A stretch of 64,000 bases of DNA, taken from contig NC_079881.1 of the NCBI RefSeq assembly GCF_029227915.1, positions 20,371,501 to 20,435,500 on the forward strand, written 5' to 3'. This DNA is from Hydractinia symbiolongicarpus (Eukaryota; Cnidaria; Hydrozoa; Anthoathecata; Hydractiniidae). Under the pieces are notes generated by a model. It ran no database searches. It had not been told where the DNA came from and saw nothing but the letters and a program-made list of their open reading frames with translations. This document shows, one piece after another, positions 35,513-47,932 of this stretch; the first letter of the stretch is position 1, and every line of letters begins with the position of its first letter. Made by a program: the position numbers and the translations under genes.

Positions 35513-38500
35513 AAGTCGCCCACCTCTGCAACACACTTTCCAGCTATTTCCCTGCTGTGTTGAAAATAAGCGAAGAATATGATTGATAATATGAAGGACT
35601 AAGAATATAACAGAATAAGGTTGCAATTTTCACCAGGATATATTTTTTTAGTAAAAAATAGCGAAATTAAAATATTAAAATCTAAATTTAATCTTTAAAC
35701 TAACACATCTCAACATGACAGCTAGTAATGGCTTTTGATTCAAACATTTTAAATTACTTATGGGACCATAATATAACTAAAATTTAATAGATTGCGTCAT
35801 ACTATTGTTGACGTAATTTTAAGCAATGTTTAAATTTATATGACTCGTGATATTTTTTACGCTAAAAAGTTTTCGTATTACATGTGTTTGACATTAACGA
35901 TATTTTTTACCTATATTATCTATAGCCAGCAAACTCTGCTCACGCCTATCGGAAAATTTGTCACGTTCAAAGAGAACTTAACCTAGAAAGAAACTGTAGC
36001 AAACACACTTAACCATACAAAGATTGCTGCAAGAGAAAATCCATTGTGAAAGTCAAATTCAATAAGCTTCTAGTTATGGTGGAAGGATAAAGCAATAACT
36101 GACAAATAGGGACAGCTAAATGCTTTTGTGGTAATGAGTTGTTAAAAAAATGATTGCAACTACTAGTTAACTTCTTTGGTGCGTTACTGAAAAACACTTC
36201 AATTTTTAAATCCAAAACAGTATTTATAAGTAAATTTATTGGTCTCGAATCTTGCATATCACACTTCTAATTCGTCGATAAGTCAAAGAGGTGTAGCTTA
36301 AATATAATACACCCTTTTCTTTCATCAGAATATGCTTAATAAGAGTATAAGGCTGGAATTTATGCTAAAAGCAATAAATCTATTGTTCAGAAATTCAGAA
36401 AATGACTAGCCTGGTTACAATTTTGGTGTTCTTTTTAAAAAAGCGTGCAGCCTCTTTGTTTTACGCCTGAATATTTTAAAAACAAAATCGGCTGTCAACT
36501 TAGTAACTAAGAGGTGACGCAAAAGTGTGACCTTTAAACTGTAGCGAAGTAAATGATAGAGCGTTTCCTTACTTAATAGTAGCCGTATCTCATGCTGCAA
36601 ATTCAATTAATTTCAGAATGCTAACATAATAAAAAAGCACATTTCTTGTTATAATTTCCCCTTTGGGACTAACCGGCTAAGCACCCTATTGTTTCAAAAT
36701 GACATGATTTATTGACGTTGATGTAGGAGCAACCTTTGAAAGTTTAAAAGAAAATTTATTTTTTATGTTTGTTGTTTAATAATAATTTTTTTTTATCTAA
36801 AATTGTTTTTAGGATTGTCATCATCAGGGCGTTGTTTTCTTATGAGAAATATAACGCCACACTCATAACTTACTTGTTATTATTTTTTAGAACATTTAAA
36901 TAACTTCACTGAGTTAAGACTGTTTCTTACCTTCTTAATGGACCATCTTTAATGCTTGAAACTACGCCTAGAAACTCAGGAATTGTAAAAAAGAAAAAAA
37001 TTCCTTTCAAACTTCGTATTCCTTCAAAAGTTTCAAAACTTTAGTTATCTATTTAATGTCCATTAAAAGTATTAATTGCTTTAAAGTATTCTTGGAGGTC
37101 AAAATGATTTTTCTTGCAGAATATTTTTTCTCTATCCAGCATAGTTCTGAAGAAATATATAACATCTGCGATAATACCTGTAGTCTGTATTTTCGCGGGG
37201 AAAAAACCTTTGCGTGTTGCTGTTTTGAAATTTCGAAGAAAGGGAGAAAAACGCGAAAAACGCAAAAGTTCCTGTCTTCAAAAGGCCACAAAACAAGTTA
37301 GTTATATCCAACCTTGGTCCAAAGACCTTGTTTTCTTTTATATATCCAACGAAGAGGGTTTTAAATACATCAAACTACGATAGATTTCACCATCCATACC
37401 TGAATTAGATTTTCGCAGCTTTTTCCTCATATTTTGTAATCTTTCTTACATTCAGATAGAAAACAAAACAACTTTCTACAACGGATTATTAACTCTTTGA
37501 TTAGTGACCTCTGCTTGAAGACGAGGCTTTTTAGTGAATGAAGTTTAGGAAGGCTGTGACTAAAGAATATACAACCAAAAACCTATTTTGTTAAATTTAT
37601 TTCAGAAATCGTGATCTGAAAATTTTCATAATGATAAGGAAGATGAAAGCTGCAAGCCAGATTTACCATCATTCAGAGACTTCTATTAAACTGTCTAAAC
37701 TTACATTAAGCTGGATTAAAAATTGAATCTATAATCATGCGATCATAAGCCCTGCACTGCGTCATTTTCTTCTTATTGCCACTGTTAGATATTTTAATAT
37801 TTCTCTTGTTACATCTGCTATATTACATAACTACAAGTTGTTAAACTATTTGTTGAACTTGGTGTTTTGATGAAATTGGTGTTTCTTTTTTTAAACTCGA
37901 TTCAGTCTAGCAGTTTTCCGAGATATTATGACTGGGAAAGGGCGGATTCCGCTACCTTCAGCCCTCACGACCTTTTCAAGTGGCATCAAACATTGTACAG
38001 CTATAATATTCTGTAAAGGTAATAAAACGGTGGCTTCGCATATTACGACTTTCTAGTCCTGAGCATAATCCTAACAGATGTAGTTTTACGTAACAGCCAA
38101 TATCTGAATCTTTTAAGTAGGAAACCTTTAAGTTCAAGAGGAAAATGTTTAACAATAAACAGATATTTGTTTACTCTCCTTTTAAATTAAAAATATAGTA
38201 TGTATGTTAAATAATATGGTGTTTGATTTTTCATTGGAATTATTTGCGACCATGTTAGCTTTGCTATGAAGACAAGTAATGTTGCTGAGGTGCCATGAAG
38301 ACAAGTAATGTTGCTGAGGTGCCAAAGGTATTAAACCAGTCGATGACTGTTGGAGAGAAAAAGAAATATTTATTGTTTCTTCTTGCAGGGAACACAACAA
38401 CTAATCGCCGTCGTCTAAAATTTATTTGAAAGGCACTTGGGAGTTAAATCATTCACCAAGGCATGAAAGTAAAATAAAAGTCAAAGAAAACTTTACCGGA

Positions 38501-38825
38501 ATCTAAAAATAAAACCCACGTGGTTACTAAATGGCAAAAAAATTGTAATAAGGGCTCATTTGCATTGTGGAAGACACAGAATATAAAAACGCGTCATTCC
38601 AAAATTGTAGGCATTAGTTAAAACAAGGCTATCATGGTGACGGAAAAGATTTTCTTCATTGTAAATAAATTATGGAAGCTTGTTTTTACAAGATTTGTTT
38701 ATATTATAATCTTAGTACTTCATATCATCAACCATATCCTATCATTACTTTCAACACAGTATGGAAGTCGCTGAAGAGTGTATTGTTGAGGTTTTTTTAA
38801 TAGTTTTAGTATGTAGTCACAGAAC
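35513..38825. other. Spacer between the inverted arms, no gene recognised
   Basis: About 3.3 kb of AT-rich DNA. Frames of 60-90 codons occur (for example 37056-37383 plus and minus), but on overlapping strands and without domains. It contains a 29-bp tandem duplication at 38266-38323. Confidence 0.5.
38266..38323 (+). repeat. 29-bp perfect tandem duplication
   Basis: The unit starting atgaagacaagtaatgttgc is present twice in immediate succession without visible mismatch. Confidence 0.95.
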
Positions 38826-41800
38826 TTAAATCATCTGCCGCTACACCTATTAAGCTGCTAATAACAATTTAACTTAATGTGATGTAAAATTAGGAATGGC
38901 GTAAACATCAGTACACTATTTATATGTTCAAATGACAGCTATATTTTGTACTCGTATAGATAAGTTAAAAAAGCATCATCCATTCTCTTGTAATAAACAA
39001 AGTACACCAATTAGAATATCCCGTACTCAATCTCACGCAAGAAAGTTTTTAAATATCGTATAGTTGATACTTGATCTAGGTGGAAGAAATTGTTTAATCC
39101 GTTGTTATCTAGATATAACAATATCGGTTAACGGTTGGAGTATGACCGATAAGTATTTGGAATTAAACAAAATTTCTGTTAAAATATCACGCGGCCTTGA
39201 TGAAATATTTCTTTAACCGATAAATATGAAGATATTCTCTTTTCGCCACATTAATATCTAAATCCAGATAATAATTTATCTTTGGTGAAAAGACGTCAAA
39301 TGTAGAGGCTTCCCAATAAATCGCCCCCTTGATTGAAACAAGATTTGCATATCTCGATTCACAACAATGATCACAATATGATTTTATTTTGATTTGAGCA
39401 TTCTCACTGCTGTTAGTCTTGCTTTGAAGAATGCGCAACGTTTTCTCAAACATTTCCCAGTGCCTATCCTGAAAAAAAAAAACACAAAGTAAAATAAATT
39501 AAAGTTTTCCTAATTTTTTATTTGGTTACACAATCCGACTGCTTAGAGCACCCATTTCAGTTGTTATTAAAAAGCGTTGCCATTATAGTTAGCTGTTTGG
39601 GAGCATCTTTAGGAAATTTATATGATGGATATGAATTGAGTTGCGTTGTTTGTTATCAATTTTGTTATCATTTTCTGTTATCAGAATTTTATTTCAGGAT
39701 TTACTTTTGCAACTGGTTTTAATATTCTGTTTCAATGAAGTAAAGCAAACCATAACAACATGGGAACACAAACATGATATTTAGCTGTCTATTTTTTCAA
39801 CCTTTTTTTAACTAGTCTTAGTTACTAATAATAATAATAAATGATCTACCTGCTTGCACATATTGTCATCGAAACGCAGCAGAAACGTTGTTTTTCCATC
39901 TTCTTGAGTATCGATGTCTAATTTAAATTTCCTGTCACCATACAAATGTGAAAATGATGCTTTTGATTTTTTTGTTTCGCCAGTAGCTCTAATTGACAAT
40001 CTGGAGTTTATTTTATTGGCGTCTTTATACAAGCTATACTGTTTCTCCAAATATGTTGACTTCGGCAACTTGACGTCTGATGTTGAAAATGTGAAATCAA
40101 TCTATTAAAATGGGAAAAATCAAACTGAACGCTTATTTTTTACCAAAAGAATATTCAAGGTGATATTTATGCTCATATAGATCACATATTATATTATTAA
40201 GTGTTTTCACGTATGGATTATTACAAAGTAATATATGTTAGTTTAAATTACAACCGTCCAACTGATTACGCACAAAATCTTATCAATCAGCTTACATGTT
40301 TCAGCAAACCTCAGAAAAGCGTTAAATATTACATTTTCAATAAAGTTTTTTGAAGTAAACTTACATCATGTGGCATCACGTCCTCTATATTGATATCATT
40401 TGAAAATGGAAATGGAGAGAGCGGATCCTCGACAAATATGCGAATAATTTCCTGCAAGGTTAACTTCATATTCAATCGAACGATCCAAAACCGCAGATCA
40501 ACTCCAATCATAAGTTCCGCCTTCACATTTTTCTTTTCAGCATTCACTTCAATTGTTCCCTGGCCCTTGAAAGCCGCAACTTTCTTGCCTTCATACCATA
40601 AGATACTCCACGTTGGTTCAGTGATACGAAGGGTTTGAATAAGTCTAATTTTTTGACTTAAAATGGATTCGATTTCTACTGGAAATGCTCTCAATCGATG
40701 AGATAATTCAATTAGTTTCATAGAAATGGCATTTGCACTAGTAGCATGCATTATAACCATATTTTTACTTTCGGCGACTATGGAATACTTAAATATTTTA
40801 CCACAAAGTCTATGTCTACCTGAAGCAACTACGTAAATAGTATTGTTAATCTTTTCAATAAAAATTTTGACATTCCTTAACGTTAAATAGTCGTCTGGTG
40901 TGTACTTCGTTAATTTACCAAGGTATGCTGTGATGTCCTTTGTAAAATCGTCGAAGTAATTAACGCGATAGGAACGGATTAGAAATTTGCGCAATTGTTG
41001 AATTTTTAAATTGTTTATACCTAATGTGGTTTTAAGATCACTAATTTGAAAAATCTTTGACAGGGAAATAGATTGTTTCGCGTAGGTTGTTGTGTTTAAA
41101 ATTTGTGGTCTGATTTTAGAAAGCACAATTGGTTGTGGAAATGTAATATCGGTAGTTGCCTTATTGTTACTGTGTCGTAGAATGCTTACTTTAGTTGTGC
41201 CACTATCTGAAATAGAAATAAAGATAAAAACAATGACAATTTTATTTAGAAAGATATCCTATAACAATTAAGTTTGTGATCTGACAAAAATGTAGTTGGC
41301 TGGTAATGCCAAAGTAATTAAAATGATTTGTCAGTGTTAGAAAAATATGATTTAGTTAAGAGCTTTTAAATCAAAATTCGGCGTTAAACCGACATGATTA
41401 GTAAGTTATGTATTAAAAACTGCAAATCCAGTTACTCAAGAATTACAAAAAAATAATTTCACTTGAAATATACCTGTTAACTTTTGAATGGCCTTTGTTT
41501 AAAGTTTTTTTTGTTGAGGTATGGGAATATGGTATAATCACTAATCATGTCAGCTAAACGAATTCGTCATTTTCATATTTACTTACAGAAATACTCGTTA
41601 ATTTAAGATCACACAACACTAGCAACTAGATATTAATATATGAGACGATTACAACAAGGATATGAAGTTTTGTTGCAAAAGGAGAAATACAAAATAATAT
41701 TGGTTGTTGCTATTTGCTGATATATGTTGCAATCTATTTTGTCTATAATTTGATCCACAAATTTAAATAAAAATAATTAGAAAAATTGCAATGTTTTACC

Positions 41801-42475
41801 TTTCCTATAATTGTCTACGCGGCATGACTTTTCAATTACTTCAGTTGTGGCTAAAATAAAAAAGCAGAAAACGTTTACAGTGTTGCATGGTGTTTACCAT
41901 TTAGGAAAATAACTGTATACATTATTTTCTTAGCATGTTCTCACGATGTTATCAAACTGTAGAGATTCTTTGGAATTGTACTTCTAAAAACTGAGAAACT
42001 TACTTGGAATTTTTACATGTTGACAATTTTCAAATGGTAGCGTCATGCAGCTTGCTTCAAGCAATCGCTCCGAAAGCTCTGGTACATCTTCTATTCCAGT
42101 ATAGCAAATGTGACTTTTAGCTTTCTCGCAATCTTCTCTACATGTTTCTTTCACTGTAATTTTTTTACTGCTAGTCGGTAAACAAACTGGGAAAAAGCGA
42201 TAACAAAATATCTGTTTGATAAAATCAATGCAAGCAACTTGAGGATGATTTCTCGCTTTGTGTAACAAATATCGGACTTCATTTTCCATCACAGTTTGGT
42301 TGTACCTTGGGTTAACGTAAATGAGTAATTCTTCACGTGATTCAAAGGAATATACGTCCTCACATATCTTCCCTTCATATTTTTCACATCGACTTGCGTC
42401 TAAAGATGCCGGTGCTAAAACAGACGCTTTATATTAGTCACATAATACAACGATTGGACATTATGTTATAACATT
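38826..42475 (-). repeat. Right arm of the ~3.7-kb inverted duplication
   Basis: Mirror of 31785-35512. This arm retains the intact gene and, to its right, the first exon not included in the duplication, so it is probably the parental copy. Confidence 0.9.
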
Positions 42476-42612
42476 TGCTATCATTAAAGTATTGTAAATA
42501 TATTGTACCCCTTACCAATAAAAAGTACAACGTAGGACGTAAATCCCATAATAAGAAGAAAAAATAATAAGAAAAATGTGCCGCAAAATTTACTATAACT
42601 CTTTTTTTTCAT
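39187..42612 (-). CDS. Membrane-anchored protein with ROR-like Frizzled cysteine-rich domain, 6 exons
   Basis: Exons (complement): 42516-42612, 42004-42414, 41800-41850, 40365-41206, 39850-40101, 39187-39468. All introns are GT-AG and the joined frame is open for about 644 residues. The N-terminus MKKKSYSKFCGTF is followed by a long hydrophobic run, so it is a signal anchor or signal peptide. Residues ~40-165 have the spacing of a Frizzled CRD of the ROR/MuSK type: CEKYEGKIC, ACIDFIKQIFCYRFFPVC, ETCREDCEKAKSHIC, ASCMTLPFENC. In that family the CRD binds Wnt ligands or lipids. The following ~470 residues are unrecognised; they contain no kringle or kinase, so it is not a receptor kinase. The third exon adds one more Cys. 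The role in Wnt binding is inference. No ATG lies upstream in this frame before a stop, supporting the start. Confidence 0.8.
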
Positions 42613-42669
42613 TTTTAATTTTGTTTCCACATCAGATGGTATTATTCTCCTGGCAACAAACAACAAATT

Positions 42670-42921
42670 ACTGTTGATGATAATGAAATTGATGTAGTAT
42701 TAGAGTGAAATAAAGAAAATAAACAAAAAATTAGGTGTTTTTTTCTTTGACCGATACTGAATTACCCATCATTAATTTTCCCCGACAAACATTTACGCTG
42801 GACTGTTTCTGAACACAAAGTTTGATTTTGACAAAATATGTCGTGCATCACCCCTTCAATATATCGACGACACGTCAAAGGGATTAACAAATATAAGTAT
42901 AAGTATAAGAAAATTGAACAT
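42670..42921. other. Short intergenic region, no distinct feature
   Basis: Upstream flank of the Frizzled-CRD gene, where its promoter should lie. No core promoter motif stands out in the AT-rich sequence. Confidence 0.4.
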
Positions 42922-43064
42922 GTCAACTTTGCACTAGATGCTACTAATGCGTTCAACAGTACCAATCATCAAGCAATGTTGTCAATGTTAACACCCTGTG
43001 CACGCTATTTTGTCGTAACGTGAACAACTACTACCGACTCTCATTACAGCTTTTCGTCATTAAA
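42922..43064 (+). pseudogene. Non-LTR retrotransposon reverse transcriptase fragment
   Basis: VNFALDATNAFNSTNHQAML is the motif around the first catalytic Asp region of LINE-type reverse transcriptases ('D..NAFNS..R'). After a frameshift at ~43019 it is continued by NNYYRLSLQLFVI, like the downstream 'N.YR...LFV' of the same domain. Only ~140 bases are left, on both sides unrelated sequence. It is a dead fragment. Confidence 0.7.
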
Positions 43065-44644
43065 TGATATAAACGATCTAAATGCTGTGGGTAAACATGA
43101 ACAAAGACGTAGGTAGCAGGAATTGATGACAAGGTGAAACAACCGTTGACGAAAAATTAATAAAAGTATGAATTAGGAGACGAAAAGTGCGAGTGCACGA
43201 ACCTAAAACAAATGTGTTTTATAAATCAAAAAATGAAACTTTCACGACCTTGAAATGGAATAAGAGTATAAAATGACTTGAAGACCTAATTTCAGAGAAA
43301 AGAGAAATGTCTCTCTCGCAACAGCAGCTAATTTTATTCAAACAAGAATAAAGTTTATGATCTAGCAGACATGGGGATGTCTGCCGTATTATCAAACATT
43401 CTACAAGTACACTAAACACGTTTTTATATGAATGAAATATTTCGCTTTATGCTATATTTTACTATATTGGTTGTAGCATGCACGGAGAGCCGGCGCTATT
43501 CTTATACTCTCTCATATTCTTATTTCTTATGAAAAAATAAGATTTGAGAAAATGCATCACCTCTTCTTCAGTTCAAATGTTGTTTGTGATTATGACAATA
43601 ATGTAAAATCATAAAATAAAATAATGTGTTTTAAATTAAAAAAGACAGAGAGTTTGGTGCAACGTTGCAAAAAGCATCAAGTCTTCTGGCTATGGAGGTA
43701 CTGTCTTGCTAATGTCAGGAAATCATCGCTTAAATTGTGTTAATACGTTTGCTCTACGGAATAAATAACGTCGGTACCATCAAATATTGTTATTTTTTGT
43801 TGCAAATTCAGGTCAATATGTTTGTCCAAAGAACAAAAAAGGTCAAAGGTCAAAATATTTGTCTAAAATACAAAATTTTTTATAGAATTAGAAAATCATT
43901 GCGTTCATCATAAAGAGCTTAAAAGGCTAACAAAGAAAATGTATAGGCTCGTGTACTTTTGACGAACAAAAAATATTGCGGTTCAAAATTTGTTCAGGTT
44001 CAGATTTTTGTGTTCATGTTCAGTATTACATTTAAAGTTCAGTGTTTTTATTGTCTATTTTATTCTTTTTATTAACATATTTGCCTATTTTAAGTCGCTC
44101 GGTAATAAAGCCTAACAACTGTGTACTTATGCAAACAAACATCGATCTTGGAAATAAAAAAGACTACACTGTGTGTTTACCCCGCCTTACCTATCCACTT
44201 ACTTTTTTTGCAACATGTGGCACAAAGATGGTGAAATCAATACTGTTTTATCATTCATGTTTGAATTAATGAATTATTCTTATTTATACAATGTACAACA
44301 CAATTTAATGTTCTTTTTAGTGATGGCATGTTTATCATAAAAACTCTAAGATAGTACTTCTTTTTGTTTTCGTACTCAAGTACTAAAATCCAATATACTA
44401 CATAAAATCGTTGTACCCCAACGTCTTGCAAGTTATGGTTTCTAACAGCTATGTGTCACATCACGTTTCATATACATTATCTTTTGCAAAACAAAGAACT
44501 AAGCGCCAGAAAGTTTACTCAAGTGGCATAATGAACATTTCTTAATCATCATTGGAATTTAGTTACATTTTGAAGCCTTTTTGTTTGATTGAAGTTCTAA
44601 AATTGCTGCCGTAAGAAGTCAATGTTGCATACCCAGGGCAGAGT
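43065..44644. other. Intergenic, no gene recognised
   Basis: AT-rich. A short plus-strand frame at 44042-44269 starts with a hydrophobic run, but no homologous domain or exon chain was seen. Confidence 0.45.
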
Positions 44645-44850
44645 ACGGAAAGAGAGCCTTTCTCCTAGAATTGCAGTATGGCAAAGAAGAAGTGACAAAA
44701 GTTTGAAGGAAACACAATTTTGTTTTTAGATTTAATGTCCCTACTCTCCTGTAACGGATTCAGAATATCGTGTGTACTAGGGAATAGATGTTGTGTGGGT
44801 AAAGGGATTACCTAAGAAACAAGGGTTTCATCAGACGCATAGCCTTTTGT
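44645..44850 (-). repeat. Dispersed ~205-bp repeat, copy 2
   Basis: Inverse of 12386-12590. Its right edge lies about 145 bp before a retrotransposon fragment, so it might be part of the same element's untranslated region. This is uncertain. Confidence 0.75.
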
Positions 44851-44995
44851 TCTAGAACTTTTTTTCCACGGTAAGCCCTTAGATAGATATGCATATTTTA
44901 CATGGATATCCTCACAAAAATGAATAGATATACCCTCTTGTATATTATTTCTTGGAGTGGCCATGGTTTAGATTAGGAGTCATATAGTATTTAAT

Positions 44996-45148
44996 GGATT
45001 AGTTGATAGCCCAAATTGCGTCTGTGGTGAAATTCAAACCCCACAACATGTACTGACATGCCAAAGAATTGATATCCGAGGCAATATCGGAACTGTTGAT
45101 GATGATTTTCGTTCGTGGCTACGTGATAATACTATTTTAGATCTATGA
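44996..45148 (+). pseudogene. C-terminal zinc-knuckle fragment of a non-LTR retrotransposon
   Basis: 51 codons to a stop, reading GLVDSPNCVCGEIQTPQHVL then TCQR. The Cys-x-Cys-x7-His-x3-Cys pattern is the knuckle found near the end of many LINE reverse-transcriptase proteins (zf-RVT type). Upstream ~15 codons are also open. No RT core directly precedes it, and the RT fragment 2 kb away may be from the same family. Confidence 0.7.
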
Positions 45149-45670
45149 TAGGATTTTATCATATGTTTTGGAATGGATATCTAGATTATCAGTGTCATAC
45201 TCTACTGCTCATACGCATATATATATATATAGTATTTAATGCTCATTTTGAACTACGCAGACACAATTTTGCACCTTACCTTAGCCAATCAGAAAAAAAT
45301 CAGCTCTTTGCACTATTTGCACTCGTTTCTCGGAGGAAAACAAAAATATAGCATATATTTTGTGTAGATTAGCCAATCACAGTGCAAGAAAAACCTAACC
45401 ATTTGATAACATGCCCTATGACATGATTGGAATATATTTATACATTAAGTTTCAACAGCGCTTGTCACAGAAAATATTTCTGATTATATTCTAAAACAGT
45501 TTTTTTAAAAATATTGCTTACATGAAAATGTCGATACCACCTGCAACAACAGCACCAACAGCAACAGGAACGTTGAATACAACATTGTGGTCTAAAAATA
45601 AGTTATTTGGAACATTGAATTAAATGTATTTCTGATAACTAAGTATCATTTATTTACTACTCATGTTTTT
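45149..45670. other. Intergenic, no distinct feature
   Basis: AT-rich with a short 'atatatatatat' run near 45220. No gene or repeat copy identified. Confidence 0.4.
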
Positions 45671-46079
45671 AGATTTTATCCACCTGCGCAATTGTGTTCC
45701 CATGTAACTATTTAAAAATTCCTTATGCTCTTAAAAATATTTTTCTGAACAAATCTTCCGAAAAGACAAAAAAAAAGATGGATGCGACTCAAGTTATTAC
45801 GTGAATGTTGTATCCTGCCAAACTTCACAAAAAAGCAGAGAAAAAAAGTACCTTTTGCAGTATCTCTTCTTCTTTAAAATACCAAAGATGAAATGCGAAA
45901 TTCAACTATAACAGTTAAGTTAGTGACCTATTTCATAGGTCAGTGGTTTATTTATGCAGAATTATTCACGCTCAATTAATTTTGGACAAGTAAAGTGCAA
46001 AGGAAATGTGATCATATCTTAGATTAATGCTCATTTTTGCGCATAATTTTATTAAAATGACGTTTAGCCTTTTTTATGG
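45671..46079 (+). repeat. Direct repeat pair D, copy 1
   Basis: Homologous to 46426-46908, starting agattttatccacctgcgc / agattttatccaacggcgc. Shared phrases: 'aaaatatttttctgaacaaa', 'cagtatctcttcttcttta', 'aaagatgaaatgcgaaattc', 'attcacgctcaatta'. Indels make copy 2 longer. No coding potential. Confidence 0.8.
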
Positions 46080-46425
46080 ATCAGTGCGCCTTTTTTGTTT
46101 TACTGTATTCGAAGTATTAATTCACTTGCAAATCAAAAATGTGCGCTAAACGGTAATCCAATGATACAGGGCAATGTGTCTTTTGAGGTCTACGATAATA
46201 CAGTAAAAGTTCGTTTGAATACGAAAAAGCATCTTCGTTATTTTGCAATTCCAGAAGCATACAGGTGTTAAAACGAAACGAGAGAATGTTAAGAGTGATG
46301 TTTTATAGATGAATAACTCCAGTCGAGTAGATATGCTTCGAGCAGAATAGAAAATGTTGGGGTATGTAGAGAAGTTAAGTCTGAACCCACGAAGTTTGTT
46401 CTCTTCTGGGCTCTTTAAAAATTAT
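46080..46425. other. Interval between D repeats, possible coding relic
   Basis: 46168-46266 (plus) reads GNVSFEVYDNTVKVRLNTKK then HLRYFAIPEAYRC before a stop, an unusually protein-like stretch. No family recognised. It may be a fragment of a transposon gene. Confidence 0.25.
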
Positions 46426-46908
46426 AGATTTTATCCAACGGCGCAATTGTCTTCACCTTGTAAATATTTAGATATTCCCTATGCACTTAGAGAGAATGGA
46501 GTTTTAAATTTTAAAGTTATAAATATATTAAAGCTCTCAAAAATATTTTTCTGAACAAATTTTCTGAAAAGACACAAAAAAGTAAAAAAGAAGTGGATGA
46601 AACTAAGTTATCACGCGAATGTCGTATTCTTCCACACCCCCCCCAAAAAAAAAAAAAAACAGAGAAAAAAAGTACCTTTTGCAGTATCTCTTCTTCTTTA
46701 CAATATCAAAGATGAAATGCGAAATTCAACTATAACAGGTAAATAAATGACCTAAATTCATAGGTCAGTGGTTGATTTATGCAGAGTTATTCACGCTCAA
46801 TTAAGTTTGGGTAGGTAAAATTAATGGCAACGGTAAAAAACATATCTCATATTATTGTCCATTCTTGCGCATAATTTTTCTAAAAGGAAGTTTAATCTTT
46901 TTTATGAT
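46426..46908 (+). repeat. Direct repeat pair D, copy 2
   Basis: Second copy of 45671-46079, offset about 755 bp. It includes a C8A14-type homopolymer run near 46640. The frame 46354-46554 crosses its edge and is not supported as a gene. Confidence 0.8.
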
Positions 46909-47186
46909 TTACGTTTGGAAAAAGAATTTTCACGTTTAGGTGTTTAAAGAACCTAAACCATTCTTACTGTTTTTTTTTAATACTCTCTAGTGGTAGTGCG
47001 TAATAAATGATTTACACGGAAGGTTTTTAGGAAGAAACCAGTCCATAGAGTAGCTATTAAAATCTCCGCCAATTTAATCCCATAGTTACGTCAAGTTTGT
47101 TTTTCTGTGCAATTTGTTGCGCTAACTTTAACACTGGATAATTCAACCCCCACTCCCTTGACTGAGGAGCACAATCCACTCTAACA

Positions 47187-47371
47187 TTTTCTTGGGGATT
47201 TTATTTCTAATTTTTATTAACTAATTTTAATGTGACAATAAATTTATCTTAACAGGTGAAAACATACAGAAAACAAATATTACAAGAATAAAAAAATTTA
47301 GAACAAGAACACAGATTTACACCCTAGAACTGGTACGACCACGGCCACTTTCGTAACCGAAATGGCCTTTA
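47187..47371 (-). repeat. Direct repeat pair E, copy 1
   Basis: Homologous to 47744-47932, beginning 'cattttcttggggatttta' and ending 'accgaaatggcctt'. Read on the minus strand, both copies start with a short Gly/Arg-rich reading frame (GHFGYESGRGRTSSRV-stop here) followed by AT-rich sequence. This looks like the last codons plus 3' UTR of a gene copied twice. The source gene is not in the window. Confidence 0.7.
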
Positions 47372-47743
47372 CTCGAGCGATTTGCGTAATTACGTACGCA
47401 AAGAAATAACGAGCATGGATACTCCGTATACTTTCCCATCATTGCTGACAGGTTCAAATTTCATAAACTTTGTGTTTTATGATGAAGATGTTTGGTTTTT
47501 GTTGGAGATACTAGATTACAAAGGAGAATCTCATCCACCAGCCTTAGAATAAAAAAGTTAGCTTTAAAAAAAAATGTTTTATTGTAAAGAAACGGGGAAA
47601 GAAAGAAAATCAATATTAAACGACAACTTGGGTTCGAAATAGCTATTATATAAACATAATTGTTTCTCCTTTTCTCCTTCTTTAGCTTCCGAGCAATTCT
47701 CGTCTATCGAAGCTTAGGAATCACCAGAATATGTGTTCGCCTA

Positions 47744-47932
47744 ACATTTTTTGGGGGATTTTATTTCTAATTTTTTATTAATTAATATTTATGGCTAAAA
47801 ATTGTGACAATAATTTTATCTTAACATGTGAAAACATACAGAAAACAAATACTACAAAAAGAACAAGAACACAGATTTAAACCCTAGAACTGACCACGAC
47901 TACGGGCACTTTCGAAACCGAAATGGCCTTGG
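47744..47932 (-). repeat. Direct repeat pair E, copy 2
   Basis: Second copy. The minus-strand frame reads GHFGFESARSRGQF-stop, so the coding-like end is conserved in character but diverged. It lies ~557 bp from copy 1. Confidence 0.7.

Noticed and set aside
37049-37383. Overlapping ~80-codon frames on both strands in the spacer
   Set aside because: Frames overlap on both strands, with no domain and no splice signals in phase.
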